Source: Delftia sp. PS-11 (GTDB lineage: Bacteria; Pseudomonadota; Gammaproteobacteria; Burkholderiales; Burkholderiaceae_C). From it: DNA of 38,882 bases. Under the pieces are notes generated by a model. It was not told the origin of the DNA, did not search any database, and worked only from the letters and a program-made list of their open reading frames with translations. Made by a program: the position numbers and the translations under genes. Shown in pieces: positions 1-9,382 of the stretch (positions are counted from its first letter, which is position 1; each line of letters begins with the position of its first letter). The DNA lies in NCBI RefSeq assembly GCF_029870285.1, contig NZ_JACSYA010000042.1:1-38882 (forward strand), given 5' to 3'.

Positions 1-130
1 CTAAGAACCGCTAACACGACCCAGCAAATCGAAGATTTGCGGTTGAGACGAGGCGCGAAGCCGCAGGCAGTACAACCAGTACGACAAGGCGAAGCAACGA
101 CGTATCAAGGGTTGTGTTAGCGGTTCTAAG
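1..130. repeat. structured dispersed-repeat / MITE-like candidate
   Basis: The ends form an inverted repeat: bases 4-17 pair perfectly (14 bp) with 114-127, and both edges carry CTAAG (1-5 and 126-130). Inside are a perfect 7-bp palindrome with a 3-base loop (24-30 with 34-40) and a GTAC-N5-GTAC motif (70-82). No protein is plausible here. The layout suits a small non-autonomous element or an intergenic repeat of the kind scattered through Comamonadaceae genomes; that assignment is inference. The left boundary lies on the window edge, so flanking target-site duplications cannot be judged. Confidence 0.55.
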
Positions 131-150
131 GTGCACGGGGTCAACAGGCA

Positions 151-936
151 TCAACGCTTCGCCTTCTGGGGTAGTTGTCGCATCCCGGATGATTGCACAT
201 GATTGCCTTCGAACAGTGCTGCAAAAAGCGCTGCATCGGTCTCGTAGCGCAGGCTCAGCGCCTGCACCACTGTGGCTGGCATGGACAGGCAGGATGCCAG
301 GCTGTCTGGCGCGCAGCCGGCGCGGTGCGGATGCGTGGTCTCGAACAGGCCCAGCAAGTCCAGCCGGTCGTCCAGTGCAGCACCGGCATCCGCTGCATTC
401 ACATGCCACCATGCTGCCAGCACAGCGCACAGGGAGGGCGCAGGCAGGTCCATGCGCGGCCACGCAGCGCCGCCATAGTCCAGATACGCGCACAGCAACC
501 GCAGACACTGTGCCGGCGTCAGGTCCAGGTGCTGGCGCAGCCGCTCCAGATTGCAGGCCGCCGGGGCGGTCTCTGCCGGCAATGGCGGACACGGCACTGC
601 CATCAGACGCTCCACCACCTGCGCGGGCGCCATCGGCTGATCCGGGGGCAATGCGCCCAGGAATGCCGGTACTTCAAAGAAGCATGGACGTTGTGCATGG
701 CCCAATACCTGCCAGTACAGCAGTTCCAGGTCGCATGACACACAGGCCCACTGCGCTGCGTCCAGCACGGGCGCCAGCGCTGCAAGCAGGCGCTGCAGCA
801 TCCGCATGCGGTGATGGCGGCGAAATGCCAGATTGCATGGTGAATTCAATCCGGCGAGAAAGCAGTGATTGGGGTGGAAACGTGGTTCGGTCATAGGTGC
901 CCATGCCCACTGCCCGGTGGCCCCCTGGCGAGGCAC
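151..936 (-). CDS. hypothetical protein following gspE, possibly a truncated larger protein
   Basis: The frame starts with GTG at 936, two bases after the gspE stop, giving 261 aa; an internal ATG at 894 would give 247 aa. I do not recognise the family. The protein is Leu/Ala rich and predicted helical, with pairs of Cys residues in the first third, a segment resembling LTPAQCLRLLCAYLDYGG near the middle and a charged tail. The helical pattern faintly recalls N-terminal domains of large Comamonadaceae AAA+ ATPases, which would make this a truncated remnant, but no Walker motif is present. It ends about 20 bp from the dispersed repeat at 1-130. gspF normally follows gspE; this is not gspF because it has no long membrane segments. 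Translation is probably coupled to gspE. Confidence 0.5.
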   Translation of the reverse strand: MPRQGATGQWAWAPMTEPRFHPNHCFLAGLNSPCNLAFRRHHRMRMLQRLLAALAPVLDAAQWACVSCDLELLYWQVLGHAQRPCFFEVPAFLGALPPDQPMAPAQVVERLMAVPCPPLPAETAPAACNLERLRQHLDLTPAQCLRLLCAYLDYGGAAWPRMDLPAPSLCAVLAAWWHVNAADAGAALDDRLDLLGLFETTHPHRAGCAPDSLASCLSMPATVVQALSLRYETDAALFAALFEGNHVQSSGMRQLPQKAKR

Positions 937-938
937 TC

Positions 939-2300
939 TCAGTCCCGCGTCACCCGCAGCACTTCCTCGCGCGTGGTGATGCCTTCGCGCACCAGGCGTT
1001 CGCCGTCGTCGCGCATCAGGCGCATGCCGGCGGCCAGCGCGGTGTCGCGGATTTCGGCTTCGCTGGCCTGGCGGTGGATTTGCGCGCGGATGGTGTCGTC
1101 CACCACCAGCAGCTCGAAGATGCCGGTGCGGCCACGGTAGCCGCTGGGCTCGGTGGCATCGGTCTTGCGCACCAGGCGCTGGGCCAGCACGCCCAGCAGC
1201 GAGGACGACAGCAGGAAAGGCTCCACGCCCATGTCGATGAGGCGGGTGATGGCGCTGGCGGCGTCGTTGGTGTGCAGCGTGGCCAGCACCAGGTGGCCGG
1301 TCAGCGAGGCCTGGATGGCGATCTGCGCAGTCTCGAAGTCGCGGATTTCGCCGATCATGATCACGTCCGGGTCCTGGCGCAGGATGGCGCGCAGGGCCTT
1401 GGCGAAGGTCAGGTCGATCTTGGCGTTGACCTGGGTCTGGCCCACGCCGGCCAGCTCGTACTCGATGGGGTCTTCCACCGTCATGATGTTGCTGTGGCTG
1501 GCGTCCATGCGCGACAGCGCCGCGTACAGCGTGGTGGTCTTGCCCGAGCCCGTGGGGCCGGTGACCAGCACGATGCCGTGGGGCTGGGCCGTCAGTCGGG
1601 TGAAGCGCTCCAGCGTCTCGCCCTGCATGCCCACGGCTTCGAGGCTGAGCTTGCTCTCGCTCTTGTCCAGCAGGCGCAGCACGGCGCGTTCGCCATGGGC
1701 GCTGGGCAGGGTGGAGACGCGCACGTCGATGGCGCGCGTGCCCAGCCGCAGGCTGATGCGCCCGTCCTGGGGCAGGCGCTTTTCGGCGATGTCCAGGTCG
1801 GCCATGATTTTCAGGCGCGAGATCAGCGCCGCGTGCAGCGCGCGGTTGGGCTGCACGACTTCGCGCAGGTCGCCGTCCACGCGAAAGCGTACGCTGGAGT
1901 GGCGCTCGTAGGGCTCGATGTGGATGTCACTGGCGCCGTCGCGCGCGGCCTGGGTGAGCAGGGCGTTGAGCATGCGGATGATGGGCGCGTCATCGGCGGT
2001 CTCCAGCAGGTCTTCGACGGCCGGCAGCTCCTGCATCATGCGCGAGAGATCGGCATCGGACTCGACCTCGCTGACCACCAGCGCTGCGCTGGATTCGCTC
2101 TGGGAGTAGGCCGCGCTGATGCGGTGGGCCAGCGTGGCCGCGTCCAGCATCTGCCAGCGCTGCACCGCATGCTTGCGCTGCACTTCGGAGATGGCCTGCC
2201 AGTCCGGCGAGGGGCCGTGCCACAGCAGAGGCGCATGGCCGTCATCTTCGATCAGCAGCTGGCTGCTGCGTGCGAAGGCATAGGGCAGGGGATGGCGCAT
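939..2300 (-). CDS. gspE: type II secretion ATPase GspE
   Basis: Cytoplasmic hexameric ATPase that powers pseudopilus assembly in the type II secretion system. The 453-aa reading uses the ATG at 2300, which has a GAGGAA ribosome site and lies 11 bases after the gspD stop; the frame stays open upstream through gspD but that part is a shadow. Visible motifs are Walker A (GPTGSGKTT, about residue 248), the Asp box ([12 protein letters not shown], about 308) and the His box (LATLHTND, about 340). The protein is shorter than most GspE, both at the N-terminus and at about residue 380. There RLVRK runs through eight residues directly into GYRGRTGI, so the usual tetracysteine zinc module of about 40 residues is absent. 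Last recognised gsp gene of the minus-strand operon. Confidence 0.95.
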   Translation of the reverse strand: MRHPLPYAFARSSQLLIEDDGHAPLLWHGPSPDWQAISEVQRKHAVQRWQMLDAATLAHRISAAYSQSESSAALVVSEVESDADLSRMMQELPAVEDLLETADDAPIIRMLNALLTQAARDGASDIHIEPYERHSSVRFRVDGDLREVVQPNRALHAALISRLKIMADLDIAEKRLPQDGRISLRLGTRAIDVRVSTLPSAHGERAVLRLLDKSESKLSLEAVGMQGETLERFTRLTAQPHGIVLVTGPTGSGKTTTLYAALSRMDASHSNIMTVEDPIEYELAGVGQTQVNAKIDLTFAKALRAILRQDPDVIMIGEIRDFETAQIAIQASLTGHLVLATLHTNDAASAITRLIDMGVEPFLLSSSLLGVLAQRLVRKTDATEPSGYRGRTGIFELLVVDDTIRAQIHRQASEAEIRDTALAAGMRLMRDDGERLVREGITTREEVLRVTRD

Positions 2301-2311
2301 GTCGGCTTTCC

Positions 2312-4699
2312 TCAGAGCGCGCCGCCCGGAACGGCCGGCGTGTCTTTGGCGGGCGGCTGCGGCTGGGTGAAATCGACCAGGCCGGGCCGTGCGCCGGGCA
2401 CATTGAGGATGTTGCCGGGGCTGGAGAAAGAGCCCGGCTCCTGCTTGGGCGGCAGCGTGGGCAGCAGCGGCGCGGAGTTGACCGAGCGCAGCAGCATGTT
2501 CTGTTCGGGCTGGTTGGCCTGCTGCAGCGCCCGGATGGTGTCGTAGCGGTCCGAGGAGACCTGCTGTGTGGAGGCCGCGTCGCGCATGACCACGGGCCGC
2601 AGGAACACCATCAGGTTGGTCTTGTTGCGCTTGCGGTTGGTGTTGCGAAACAGGTTGCCGACCACGGGGATGTCGCCCAGCAGCGGAATGCGGTCCTCGG
2701 CCTGGGAGTAGTTGTCGTCGATCAGGCCGCCGAGCACGACGATGTTGCCGTCTTCGACGAGCACGTTCGACTCGATGGAGCGCTTGTTGGTGGTCAGGCC
2801 GTTGGTGTCCTTGCGGGTGGCCTCGTCCACTGACGAGACTTCCTGGAACACGGCGAGCTTGACGGTACCGTTTTCGTTGATCTGCGGGCGCACGCGCAGC
2901 ATCAGGCCCACGTCCTTGCGTTCCACGGTGGTGAAGGGGTTCACGGTGGCGGAGCTGGTGGAGTTGGCGTAGGAGCCCGTGACCATGGGCACGTTCTGGC
3001 CGACGATGATGCGTGCCTCTTCGTTGTCCAGCGTCATCAGGTTGGGCGTGGACAGGATGTTGGCATCGCCGCTGTTTTGCAGGAAGTTGGCCAGAAAGCC
3101 CAGCGTGGTGTTGCCGTTGACGCTCTGCGTGAAGCCGAGGTTGGTGCCGCGCATGCTGGTGACCGTGTCGCCGGTGATGCCCCCCGTGCTGGTGTTGATG
3201 CTGCCGTCCTTGTTGAAGGCATTGAGCAGGCTCAGGATGTTGGCGCCTGCCACGCTGGAGTTGTTGCCGATGCTGCCCAGCACCTTGCCGTTGTTGCTCA
3301 GGATGGCCTGCCACTGCACGCCGAACTGCGCCAGACGGTTGTCCTTCATCTCGACGATCAGGCTTTCGATCAGCACCTGGGCACGGCGGCCATCGAGCTT
3401 GTCGATCACGGCGCGCAGCTGGCGGTAGATGGGCGGCGGGGCGGTGATGATCAGCGAGTTGGTTGACGGGTCGGCCTGGATCATGCCGCCCGTGGAGGGC
3501 TGCTGCGCCGTGCCCAGGGAGCCGCTGCCGCCTGTGGACGAACCCAGGCCCATCGAGGCCGTGCCGCTGGAGTCGCGCGAAAGCACCGGCTGCGTGTTGG
3601 TGGCAGGTGCCTGGGTGGCCATGGTGGTGGACTGCCCGCCTGCGGCATTGGCTGCGCTGGCCGCCGTGGCCTGGGCGCCGATGGCCGCCCTCAGCGTGGC
3701 TGCCAGCGCCACGGCATCGGCATTCTTGAGGTAGACCACATGGATGTTGCCCTGGTCGCTGCTGCCGTTCATGGCCGGCTGGTCCAGCCGCGCGATCAGC
3801 GAGCGCACCTGCGCCAGCCGCGCGGGATTGGCGGCGCGCAGCACGATGGAGTTGCTGCGCGGCTCGGCCATCAGGGAGGTCTTGAAGGCATTGTCGCTCT
3901 GGCCTGGCATGTTGGCCGCTGCTGTGGCCGTTGCCATGCCGCCGGCGCCTGCCGTGCCGCCCTCGATGAGGCGCGAGACCAGGGCCACCATGTCGGTGGC
4001 GACGGCATGGCGCAGCGGGATCACTTCGACATCGGTGGCGTTGGAGACATCCATGCTGGCCACGATGCGCGAGATGCGCTGCAGGTTGTCCGCGTAGTCG
4101 GTGATGACCAGGGAGTTGTTGCCGGGGTTGACGTTGATGGTGTTGTTGGGGCTGATCAGCGGGCGCAGCACGGGCACGAGGTTGGCCGCGCTCTCATAGT
4201 TGAGCTTGAAGATCTGCGTGATGATCTGGCCGCCGCCCGGGCCACGGCCCGTGCCCACAGCGACCTCGCTGGACTGCAGCTTGGCATCGGCCTCGGGGAT
4301 GACCTTGTACAGCCCTGCCGCCTCGACGATGGTGAAGCCCTGCAGACGAAGCGCTGCCAGAAACTGCTGGTAGGCGGTGGCCGGCGGCACGGGCTTGTCG
4401 GTCAGCAGCGTTATCTGGCCCTTGACGCGGGGATCGACCACGACGTTGCGCTGGGTGATGGCGCCGATGGCGCGCGCCACGGCCTCGATCTCGGCGCCCG
4501 TGAAGTTCAGTGTCACCGGCTCGCCAGGGCGCAGGCCGGGAGCTGCGGCCGCTGCTGCGGGCGCCGGTGCCGCAGCCGGTGCATGCGCGGGTGCCGGGCG
4601 TTTGGCATGGGCGGCGGAGCTGGCGCAGGCCAGCAGGGCACTGGCTGCGATCGTGTGCAAGGTGTTGCGCCAGAACGGGGTCGGATGCTGCTGGGTCAT
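2312..4699 (-). CDS. gspD: type II secretion outer-membrane secretin GspD
   Basis: Forms the multimeric outer-membrane channel of the T2SS. The 795-aa product has a Sec signal peptide (cleavage after AHA, about residue 32), then an Ala/Pro-rich linker. N0 and N1-N3 ring domains follow, with the repeated pattern in which VIxVD or [16 protein letters not shown] segments recur, and then the secretin core in the C-terminal half. That core includes VPMVTGSY and [11 protein letters not shown], typical of secretins. There is no lipobox, so a separate pilotin or none may be used. A low-complexity Ser/Gly/Thr/Ala stretch lies between N2 and N3, as in many GspD. The start at 4699 overlaps nothing and is three bases from the gspN stop; gspE follows by 11 bases. 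Confidence 0.96.
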   Translation of the reverse strand: MTQQHPTPFWRNTLHTIAASALLACASSAAHAKRPAPAHAPAAAPAPAAAAAAPGLRPGEPVTLNFTGAEIEAVARAIGAITQRNVVVDPRVKGQITLLTDKPVPPATAYQQFLAALRLQGFTIVEAAGLYKVIPEADAKLQSSEVAVGTGRGPGGGQIITQIFKLNYESAANLVPVLRPLISPNNTINVNPGNNSLVITDYADNLQRISRIVASMDVSNATDVEVIPLRHAVATDMVALVSRLIEGGTAGAGGMATATAAANMPGQSDNAFKTSLMAEPRSNSIVLRAANPARLAQVRSLIARLDQPAMNGSSDQGNIHVVYLKNADAVALAATLRAAIGAQATAASAANAAGGQSTTMATQAPATNTQPVLSRDSSGTASMGLGSSTGGSGSLGTAQQPSTGGMIQADPSTNSLIITAPPPIYRQLRAVIDKLDGRRAQVLIESLIVEMKDNRLAQFGVQWQAILSNNGKVLGSIGNNSSVAGANILSLLNAFNKDGSINTSTGGITGDTVTSMRGTNLGFTQSVNGNTTLGFLANFLQNSGDANILSTPNLMTLDNEEARIIVGQNVPMVTGSYANSTSSATVNPFTTVERKDVGLMLRVRPQINENGTVKLAVFQEVSSVDEATRKDTNGLTTNKRSIESNVLVEDGNIVVLGGLIDDNYSQAEDRIPLLGDIPVVGNLFRNTNRKRNKTNLMVFLRPVVMRDAASTQQVSSDRYDTIRALQQANQPEQNMLLRSVNSAPLLPTLPPKQEPGSFSSPGNILNVPGARPGLVDFTQPQPPAKDTPAVPGGAL

Positions 4700-4702
4700 G
4701 GA

Positions 4703-5500
4703 TCAACCGAAGGAAATGATGGAGCGGGGCCCTTGGCGCCGCCCCAGAATGTTGAGCAAGTTGGACAGCGCGGTTTCGCGCTCCGGACTGGCTGCGGCTT
4801 CGCCGCTGAAATGCAGGCGCTGCCCCACCCACTGGCCCTGGCCGCTGAGCTGCAGGTCGCCGTGCAGTGTGCTCAACTGTAGCTGGGGACTGTCGCCGCC
4901 CAGGATATCCAGGCGGTAGCTGCCAAGGGGGCGCAGTGGGGACAGGCGCGAGGAGACAGCCAGCGCTTCCAGGCGTGTGAGGCCTTCGCTGCGCCAGCGG
5001 CCGGCCTGCCATTGCAACTGCAGGCCCTGGGTGGCCAGGCGCAGCTGGCCCTGCAGGGCCACGGTGTTCCACGGGGTGCCCAGTCCGGCGAGCAGGCTGG
5101 CGGGCAGGCGGGTGTCGCTGTCCTGCACGGCCACGCGCAGGCCCTGCCAGCGCGGCTGCACTTGCAGGATCACGGGCGTGGAGGTGCAGCATTCGCTGCG
5201 CAGCTGCAGGCGTGCGCCATCGTGCCGGGGCCGCAGCGTCCAGTCCAGGCGAGTGGGCAGCGCGGCGCGGTCATGGCTGCCGCTGCCGCCCGTCAGCACC
5301 AGCAGGGCCGAGCCGTTCCATACGCTGCCGCGTGCCTGCTGCAGCTGTACCTGTCCCTGGGTGGCGCCTTCCACGGCGCGCGCCAGCCAGGTGGCGGGTG
5401 CCCACAGCACGGTGGCACCTGCCAGGCCGCACAGCGCACCGGCCACCGCCCAGCCGCGCGGTGTGCGCTCTGTCGCCTGGGATCGGGTCGGGCGTCGCAT
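4703..5500 (-). CDS. gspN: type II secretion protein GspN
   Basis: Accessory inner-membrane component of the T2SS, found in only some systems. The 265-aa protein has a short basic cytoplasmic N-terminus, one membrane segment (about residues 18-36, AGALCGLAGATVLWAPATWL) and a periplasmic beta-rich domain. It shows the GspN-like sequence QGQVQLQQARGSVWNGSALL early and a long series of short beta strands after it. It sits between gspM (three-base gap) and gspD (two-base gap), the position expected for gspN in betaproteobacteria. Role is inferred from family and position; its exact mechanism is not settled in the literature. Confidence 0.88.
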   Translation of the reverse strand: MRRPTRSQATERTPRGWAVAGALCGLAGATVLWAPATWLARAVEGATQGQVQLQQARGSVWNGSALLVLTGGSGSHDRAALPTRLDWTLRPRHDGARLQLRSECCTSTPVILQVQPRWQGLRVAVQDSDTRLPASLLAGLGTPWNTVALQGQLRLATQGLQLQWQAGRWRSEGLTRLEALAVSSRLSPLRPLGSYRLDILGGDSPQLQLSTLHGDLQLSGQGQWVGQRLHFSGEAAASPERETALSNLLNILGRRQGPRSIISFG

Positions 5501-5503
5501 GGC

Positions 5504-6034
5504 TCAGGGCGCCTTGGCCGGGTCGGCCGGCAGGTCCAGGGCCACCGTGCCATCCCAGCGCATGGTTTCAGGGGTGGCAGCGCTGCTGCGTACCAGCTTG
5601 ACTTCCGCCGCGACGGCATGGGTATTGCCGCGCACCTGGGCCAGCCAGCGCGCCAGTGCAGCGGCTGGCGCTGCCTTGAGCGTGACCTGTGCACGGTCGC
5701 CCAGCCAGTTGAGCTGCGCCGTGGCACCCAGCTCCGCAGACAGCGAGGTCTGCAGCAGCGATCGGGCATCGCCTACCAGCGGGCGTGCATTGGCACGCAG
5801 CTGCTCGGCCTCGGCCTGCAGGCGCAGCATCTGGCGCAGTTGCCGGTCGGCCTGGGCATGGCGTTCGGGGGCGGTGCGCAGGCTGCCCAGCGCAGGCGCC
5901 AGGGCCAGCCACCACAGCAGGGCCAGGCCGACGACGCCGCAGGCCAGCAGCAGCATGTTCTGCTCGCGCGGGGCCAGCGCCTTCCATCGCGTCTGCAAAG
6001 GGGCCAGTTGTCGGGTCAGGGAATGGGGGCTCAT
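5504..6034 (-). CDS. gspM: type II secretion protein GspM
   Basis: Bitopic inner-membrane protein that pairs with GspL in the T2SS assembly platform. The 176-aa product has a cytoplasmic N-terminus including an Arg-rich WKALAPREQ segment typical of GspM, one membrane helix at about 28-46 (LLLACGVVGLALLWWLAL) and a periplasmic coiled region leading to a ferredoxin-like domain. Its start overlaps the gspL stop by four bases (ATGA), indicating translational coupling. Confidence 0.9.
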   Translation of the reverse strand: MSPHSLTRQLAPLQTRWKALAPREQNMLLLACGVVGLALLWWLALAPALGSLRTAPERHAQADRQLRQMLRLQAEAEQLRANARPLVGDARSLLQTSLSAELGATAQLNWLGDRAQVTLKAAPAAALARWLAQVRGNTHAVAAEVKLVRSSAATPETMRWDGTVALDLPADPAKAP

Positions 6035-7257
6035 GGGGCGGTCTCCGCAGCCAGCACCAGATCGGCGCCATCGCGCTGCAGGCGCAGTCCGCTGCCTGCC
6101 AGGCGTTGCTGGGCCTCGGCCAGCGCCTCGGCCTCCAGCGTGATGCCCTGCAGGCGCAACTGGCGGTCATGGAAGTCGAGTCCCTGGGCCTGGGCGGACG
6201 CTGGCAGCGCCTGGGCCACGGCTGCCAGCAGGGGTTCAAGGTCTCCCGGCGTGAGTGCGCCCGAGGCCTGGCGCAGCGCAGCGACCTCGCGCTGCATCTG
6301 CACGGGCGCATCAATGATGACCGGAACCTGGGGAAAGCTGCTGGCCAGCGCAGCGCGCGCCTGCATCTGCTTGGCGGCGATGGCATGGTTTTCCTTCCAG
6401 GCCCAGGCGTTGAGCCCTGCCACCTGGGCCACCAGGGCCAGCATGAGTGCGCCGCGCGCACCCCGCCATTGAGGCGCGCGCCAGAAGCTTTGCCAGTGCT
6501 CCAGCAGCCGGCGGCGGGTGCGGCTTTGCCCGCCCTGGTCGAATTCGAATTGCGCAAGATCCCAGTTCTGGGCGCTGGCAGCCAGGCCGCGTTCGGCCTC
6601 GGTCACCAGGCTGACGGGGCGCTGCAGGCCCTCGGCCAGTCTCACCAGCGCAGGCTCGGCCTGGATGGGCGTATCCGGCAAGGCCTGCAGCACGGATGCC
6701 ACGGCGGCGGGGTCTGCCCGTTCACAGCCCAGCGGCAGGCAGGCCAGTGCGCCCGAGGGCAGCCCCGTGGCCAGCAGCCATGCCGATTCGGGCGTGCCCA
6801 CGGCATGCAGCTGGGCGCCCATCTGGGGCGTGAAGGCCGGCACGATGCGACCGACGGCGCGCCCGGCAGACTCCAGGGCCTGCAGGTGGCTGCGCAGCCA
6901 GGCCTTGTCGCAGGCAGCCACCCAGCAGGGGCTGCCGGCCTGCGCCTGGGGCTGCAGTGCCAGATGCAGCTGTGAGGGGTCGTCTAGCAGGCGCTCTTCC
7001 AGCAGGCCATCGAGCACGGCCCGCAGGCGGGCATGGCCACGCCTGCCGCCCGTGGGAACCCCCTGGGGCAGATGGACCAGATGCCAGGACAGTGCCTGGT
7101 GGGGCACCACGGCAACCGTCTGGCCTGCGCGGCCCGGGTCGGGCAGCAGGGCTGCTGCGGCATGTCCGTGGCGGTCAGCGCGCTGGCCATCGCTGCTGAG
7201 CGCGTAGGCATATTCGCCAGCGGGCCCCGCGGGCAGGTGGAGAATCAATGTGCTCAT
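6031..7257 (-). CDS. gspL: type II secretion protein GspL
   Basis: Links the cytoplasmic ATPase GspE to the inner-membrane platform. The ATG at 7257 (408 aa) is chosen because the protein then begins MSTLILHLP, the typical start of the actin-like cytoplasmic domain; the open frame upstream to 7365 has no family resemblance. The order is an actin-like domain (about 1-230), one membrane segment near 255-275 (GALMLALVAQVAGLNAWAW) and a periplasmic ferredoxin-like domain at the end. The 82-base gap upstream of this gene is the largest in the otherwise tight operon and may hold a secondary promoter. Confidence 0.9.
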   Translation of the reverse strand: MSTLILHLPAGPAGEYAYALSSDGQRADRHGHAAAALLPDPGRAGQTVAVVPHQALSWHLVHLPQGVPTGGRRGHARLRAVLDGLLEERLLDDPSQLHLALQPQAQAGSPCWVAACDKAWLRSHLQALESAGRAVGRIVPAFTPQMGAQLHAVGTPESAWLLATGLPSGALACLPLGCERADPAAVASVLQALPDTPIQAEPALVRLAEGLQRPVSLVTEAERGLAASAQNWDLAQFEFDQGGQSRTRRRLLEHWQSFWRAPQWRGARGALMLALVAQVAGLNAWAWKENHAIAAKQMQARAALASSFPQVPVIIDAPVQMQREVAALRQASGALTPGDLEPLLAAVAQALPASAQAQGLDFHDRQLRLQGITLEAEALAEAQQRLAGSGLRLQRDGADLVLAAETAP

Positions 7258-7339
7258 GGACGGAATCGGGCATTGTAGGGGCCGAGTGTGACAGCTGTCT
7301 GCCACGGTGCCCGAGTTGGGGACAAATCCTATGGACTGT
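7258..7339 (-). promoter_or_regulatory. gspK-gspL gap with a possible internal promoter
   Basis: This is the only sizeable gap in the gspG-E operon. On the minus strand a TACAAT hexamer (positions 7277-7272) matches a sigma-70 -10 box in five of six positions, but no good -35 lies 16-18 bases upstream. An imperfect inverted repeat (GTGACAG/CTGCCAC, about 7287-7304) precedes it. I treat this as a weak candidate only. Confidence 0.25.
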
Positions 7340-8311
7340 TCATGCGGGCGGCGGCGGTGCGCCACGTTCGCGCCACAGTGTGTTCACGGTCATGCCGTTG
7401 CGGCGCAGCACGGAGCGCTCGCTGACGATGACCTCGCCCAGGCGCAGCTGGCCCCAGGTTTCAAAGTAGTTGCTGAACACGGAAAAGCCCGTGGCACTGA
7501 GCGGATTGGGCAGGCCCAGCAGGCGCGTGGCGTCGGCCAGCGTGCGCAGGGGGCTGGCGGCGCGCAGCTGCACGAGCTGGTTGGCCTGGGCCCACGACAG
7601 CTCATCGGTGCTGGCCCAGATGACTTCGGCGCTGGCCGTGTTGATGTTGACCGGGGTGGGCGTGGGAAGCAGCGCCACATAGGGCTCCAGCCGCACCGCC
7701 ATTGCAGGCGGCATGCCCAGCCAGCCCAATTGGCGCATGGTGCGTGGCATCAGCGGCTGCGCGCCCTCGCTGGCGCTGGTGGCCTGGCGCAGCGCCAGCA
7801 GGATCTGCTGCCCATAGGCGGGCGGCAGGCCCAGCCGCCCGAGCAGGCGTGTCAGCGGCGCCAGGGTCTGGGGCTCGTCAGGCGCATTGAGCAGGTTGCG
7901 CAGGTTCAGGCGCGATTGCAGATCGACAATGCGCCCCGACAGGAAGGCTTCCTGGACATCGGCCATGCCGTCATCGACCTGGCTGACGTTGTTCTGCGCC
8001 GCCAGAAAGGTGGACAGGCGCGCCTCCTGCAGCGGCACAGCCCAGGGTTCGGCCAGATGGTCCACCGGCTGGCCTTTGTCAGAGCGTGCATCCTCGGCCA
8101 GCACCACGCGCGACCAGTCGAGAGCGCCCAGCAGAATCCATGAGGCCTGCACGCGGTTGCGCTCGGCCGTCTCGATTTCGACGCTGCGCCACTGCTGCCA
8201 CAGTGCCGCTGCCGCGAACGTGGCGACCAGGGTCACGGTCAGCATGGCAGCCAGCAGCGCAGCCCCCCCCTGGCGGGGCGGTGGCTTGATGGACAGTGCA
8301 GGGCGTGTCAT
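7340..8311 (-). CDS. gspK: type II secretion minor pseudopilin GspK
   Basis: Tip-complex minor pseudopilin. The ATG at 8311 (323 aa) overlaps the gspJ stop by four bases; the longer open frame to 8344 lies inside gspJ. The prepilin leader reads RQGG followed by AALLAAMLTVTLVATF, so the conserved Glu at mature position 5 is missing, which is normal for GspK. The large globular domain contains the GspK pattern SRLNLRNLLN and later VNINTASAEVIWA, a helix-hairpin-like segment. Works with GspI and GspJ to cap the pseudopilus. Confidence 0.93.
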   Translation of the reverse strand: MTRPALSIKPPPRQGGAALLAAMLTVTLVATFAAAALWQQWRSVEIETAERNRVQASWILLGALDWSRVVLAEDARSDKGQPVDHLAEPWAVPLQEARLSTFLAAQNNVSQVDDGMADVQEAFLSGRIVDLQSRLNLRNLLNAPDEPQTLAPLTRLLGRLGLPPAYGQQILLALRQATSASEGAQPLMPRTMRQLGWLGMPPAMAVRLEPYVALLPTPTPVNINTASAEVIWASTDELSWAQANQLVQLRAASPLRTLADATRLLGLPNPLSATGFSVFSNYFETWGQLRLGEVIVSERSVLRRNGMTVNTLWRERGAPPPPA

Positions 8312-9009
8312 GAGCGGGAGTTCGAGCGCAGAGGGTTGACCCAATCGACCGTGAGCCGGCCCGCGACAGCGCCATCGGGCGGCAGCGTCAGCTCCAGGCG
8401 TATGCCATCGGGCACATAGGGCAGCTCAGCCGCTGCGCTGCCCGTGCTGCCTGTGCCTGCCGTGCCACTGCTGGCGTTGCTGGATTGGGGGTTGCTCCAG
8501 GAATTTTCCCGGTAATAGTAGATGCGCCACAGGTCCAGCGGCAGCAGCACGGTTTCACGGCGGCGCTGATCGTCGGATGGGTTGCGCCCCCATTGCGCTG
8601 CCTGGTTCCAGGCATCACGCCATTGGGCGCGTGTGCGCAGCGGCGGCGACTGCCAGCGCAGCCACTGGTAGCGGCCATCGACCAGCCTGCGCGTCCATGC
8701 CGCCACCAGCGCGCCATCGTCGATGGCGGCGCTGGTTTTGCGTGTCAGGCGCAGCACCTGGCCATCCCAGTCCACGGTCTGTGCGTATTCCAGCGGCATC
8801 AGCGCGTCGAGATCGGCATTCCACTGGGACAGAACGGTTTGCAGCACCAGCTGTTGCGCGCTGCGCGCCTTGGTGGCCTCCTGCGCCCGGACCATGCCGT
8901 CCAGGCCCCGCCAGCTCATCAGGGCCAGCAGTGCCATCACGGCGATGGCTACCATCAGCTCCACCAGCGTGAAGCCTCTCAAAGCGCGGCGGTACACAGG
9001 GTGCGCCAT
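8308..9009 (-). CDS. gspJ: type II secretion minor pseudopilin GspJ
   Basis: Minor pseudopilin of 233 aa. The prepilin peptidase site is G followed by FTLVELMVAIAVMALLALMSW at residues 12-32, with the conserved Glu at mature position 5. The remainder forms the beta-rich globular domain with a Ser/Thr/Gly/Ala-rich loop (about 180-197). The start lies one base beyond the gspI stop and the end overlaps gspK by four bases, so the tip genes I, J and K are translationally coupled. Processing needs a prepilin peptidase (GspO/PilD) that is not in this window. Confidence 0.93.
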   Translation of the reverse strand: MAHPVYRRALRGFTLVELMVAIAVMALLALMSWRGLDGMVRAQEATKARSAQQLVLQTVLSQWNADLDALMPLEYAQTVDWDGQVLRLTRKTSAAIDDGALVAAWTRRLVDGRYQWLRWQSPPLRTRAQWRDAWNQAAQWGRNPSDDQRRRETVLLPLDLWRIYYYRENSWSNPQSSNASSGTAGTGSTGSAAAELPYVPDGIRLELTLPPDGAVAGRLTVDWVNPLRSNSRS

Positions 9010-9010
9010 C

Positions 9011-9382
9011 TCAATACCGTCCGACGATGGTGGAGACGCTCAGCACCGGGTGCTCGGCCGTGGCGACCAGCGCATCGACGCGGCGGAAACTGGGGTTGGG
9101 CGTAGGGCGCACGCTGAGCCGTACCTGCAGCTGCATGCCTGCCTGCTCGCAGGCCACGGTGCTGTCTCCGACAGCGGGCATCTGCAGCGACAGGCGCATG
9201 CGCACCAACTCGTTCTGGGCGCACAGATGGGCCAGCAGCACCTCTGACTGGCGCTCGGCATTGCGCACCAGCGCCGATGTGGCCTTCAGGCCCGCCATCA
9301 GTGCAATGCCGACAATGCCCAGCGCGACCAGCACCTCGATCAGCGTAAAGCCGCGCTGGCGGCCCATTGCGGCGGATGTCAT
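9011..9382 (-). CDS. gspI: type II secretion minor pseudopilin GspI
   Basis: Minor pseudopilin of 123 aa, the usual length for GspI. The leader MTSAAMGRQRG is cleaved before FTLIEVLVALGIVGIALMAGL, with Glu at mature position 5. A second in-frame ATG six codons in (MGRQRG) is an equally possible start with a more typical leader length. The first ATG overlaps the gspH stop by four bases, which favours it. Confidence 0.92.
   Translation of the reverse strand: MTSAAMGRQRGFTLIEVLVALGIVGIALMAGLKATSALVRNAERQSEVLLAHLCAQNELVRMRLSLQMPAVGDSTVACEQAGMQLQVRLSVRPTPNPSFRRVDALVATAEHPVLSVSTIVGRY

Noticed and set aside
897..2546. Long plus-strand open frame (549 codons) opposite gspE-gspD
   Set aside because: Composition is a His/Gln/Gly-rich antisense shadow of GC-rich coding DNA; the minus-strand gspE and gspD have clear motifs.
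7258..7365. N-terminal extension of gspL to 7365
   Set aside because: The extra 36 residues show no GspL character; MSTLILHLP at 7257 is the normal start.
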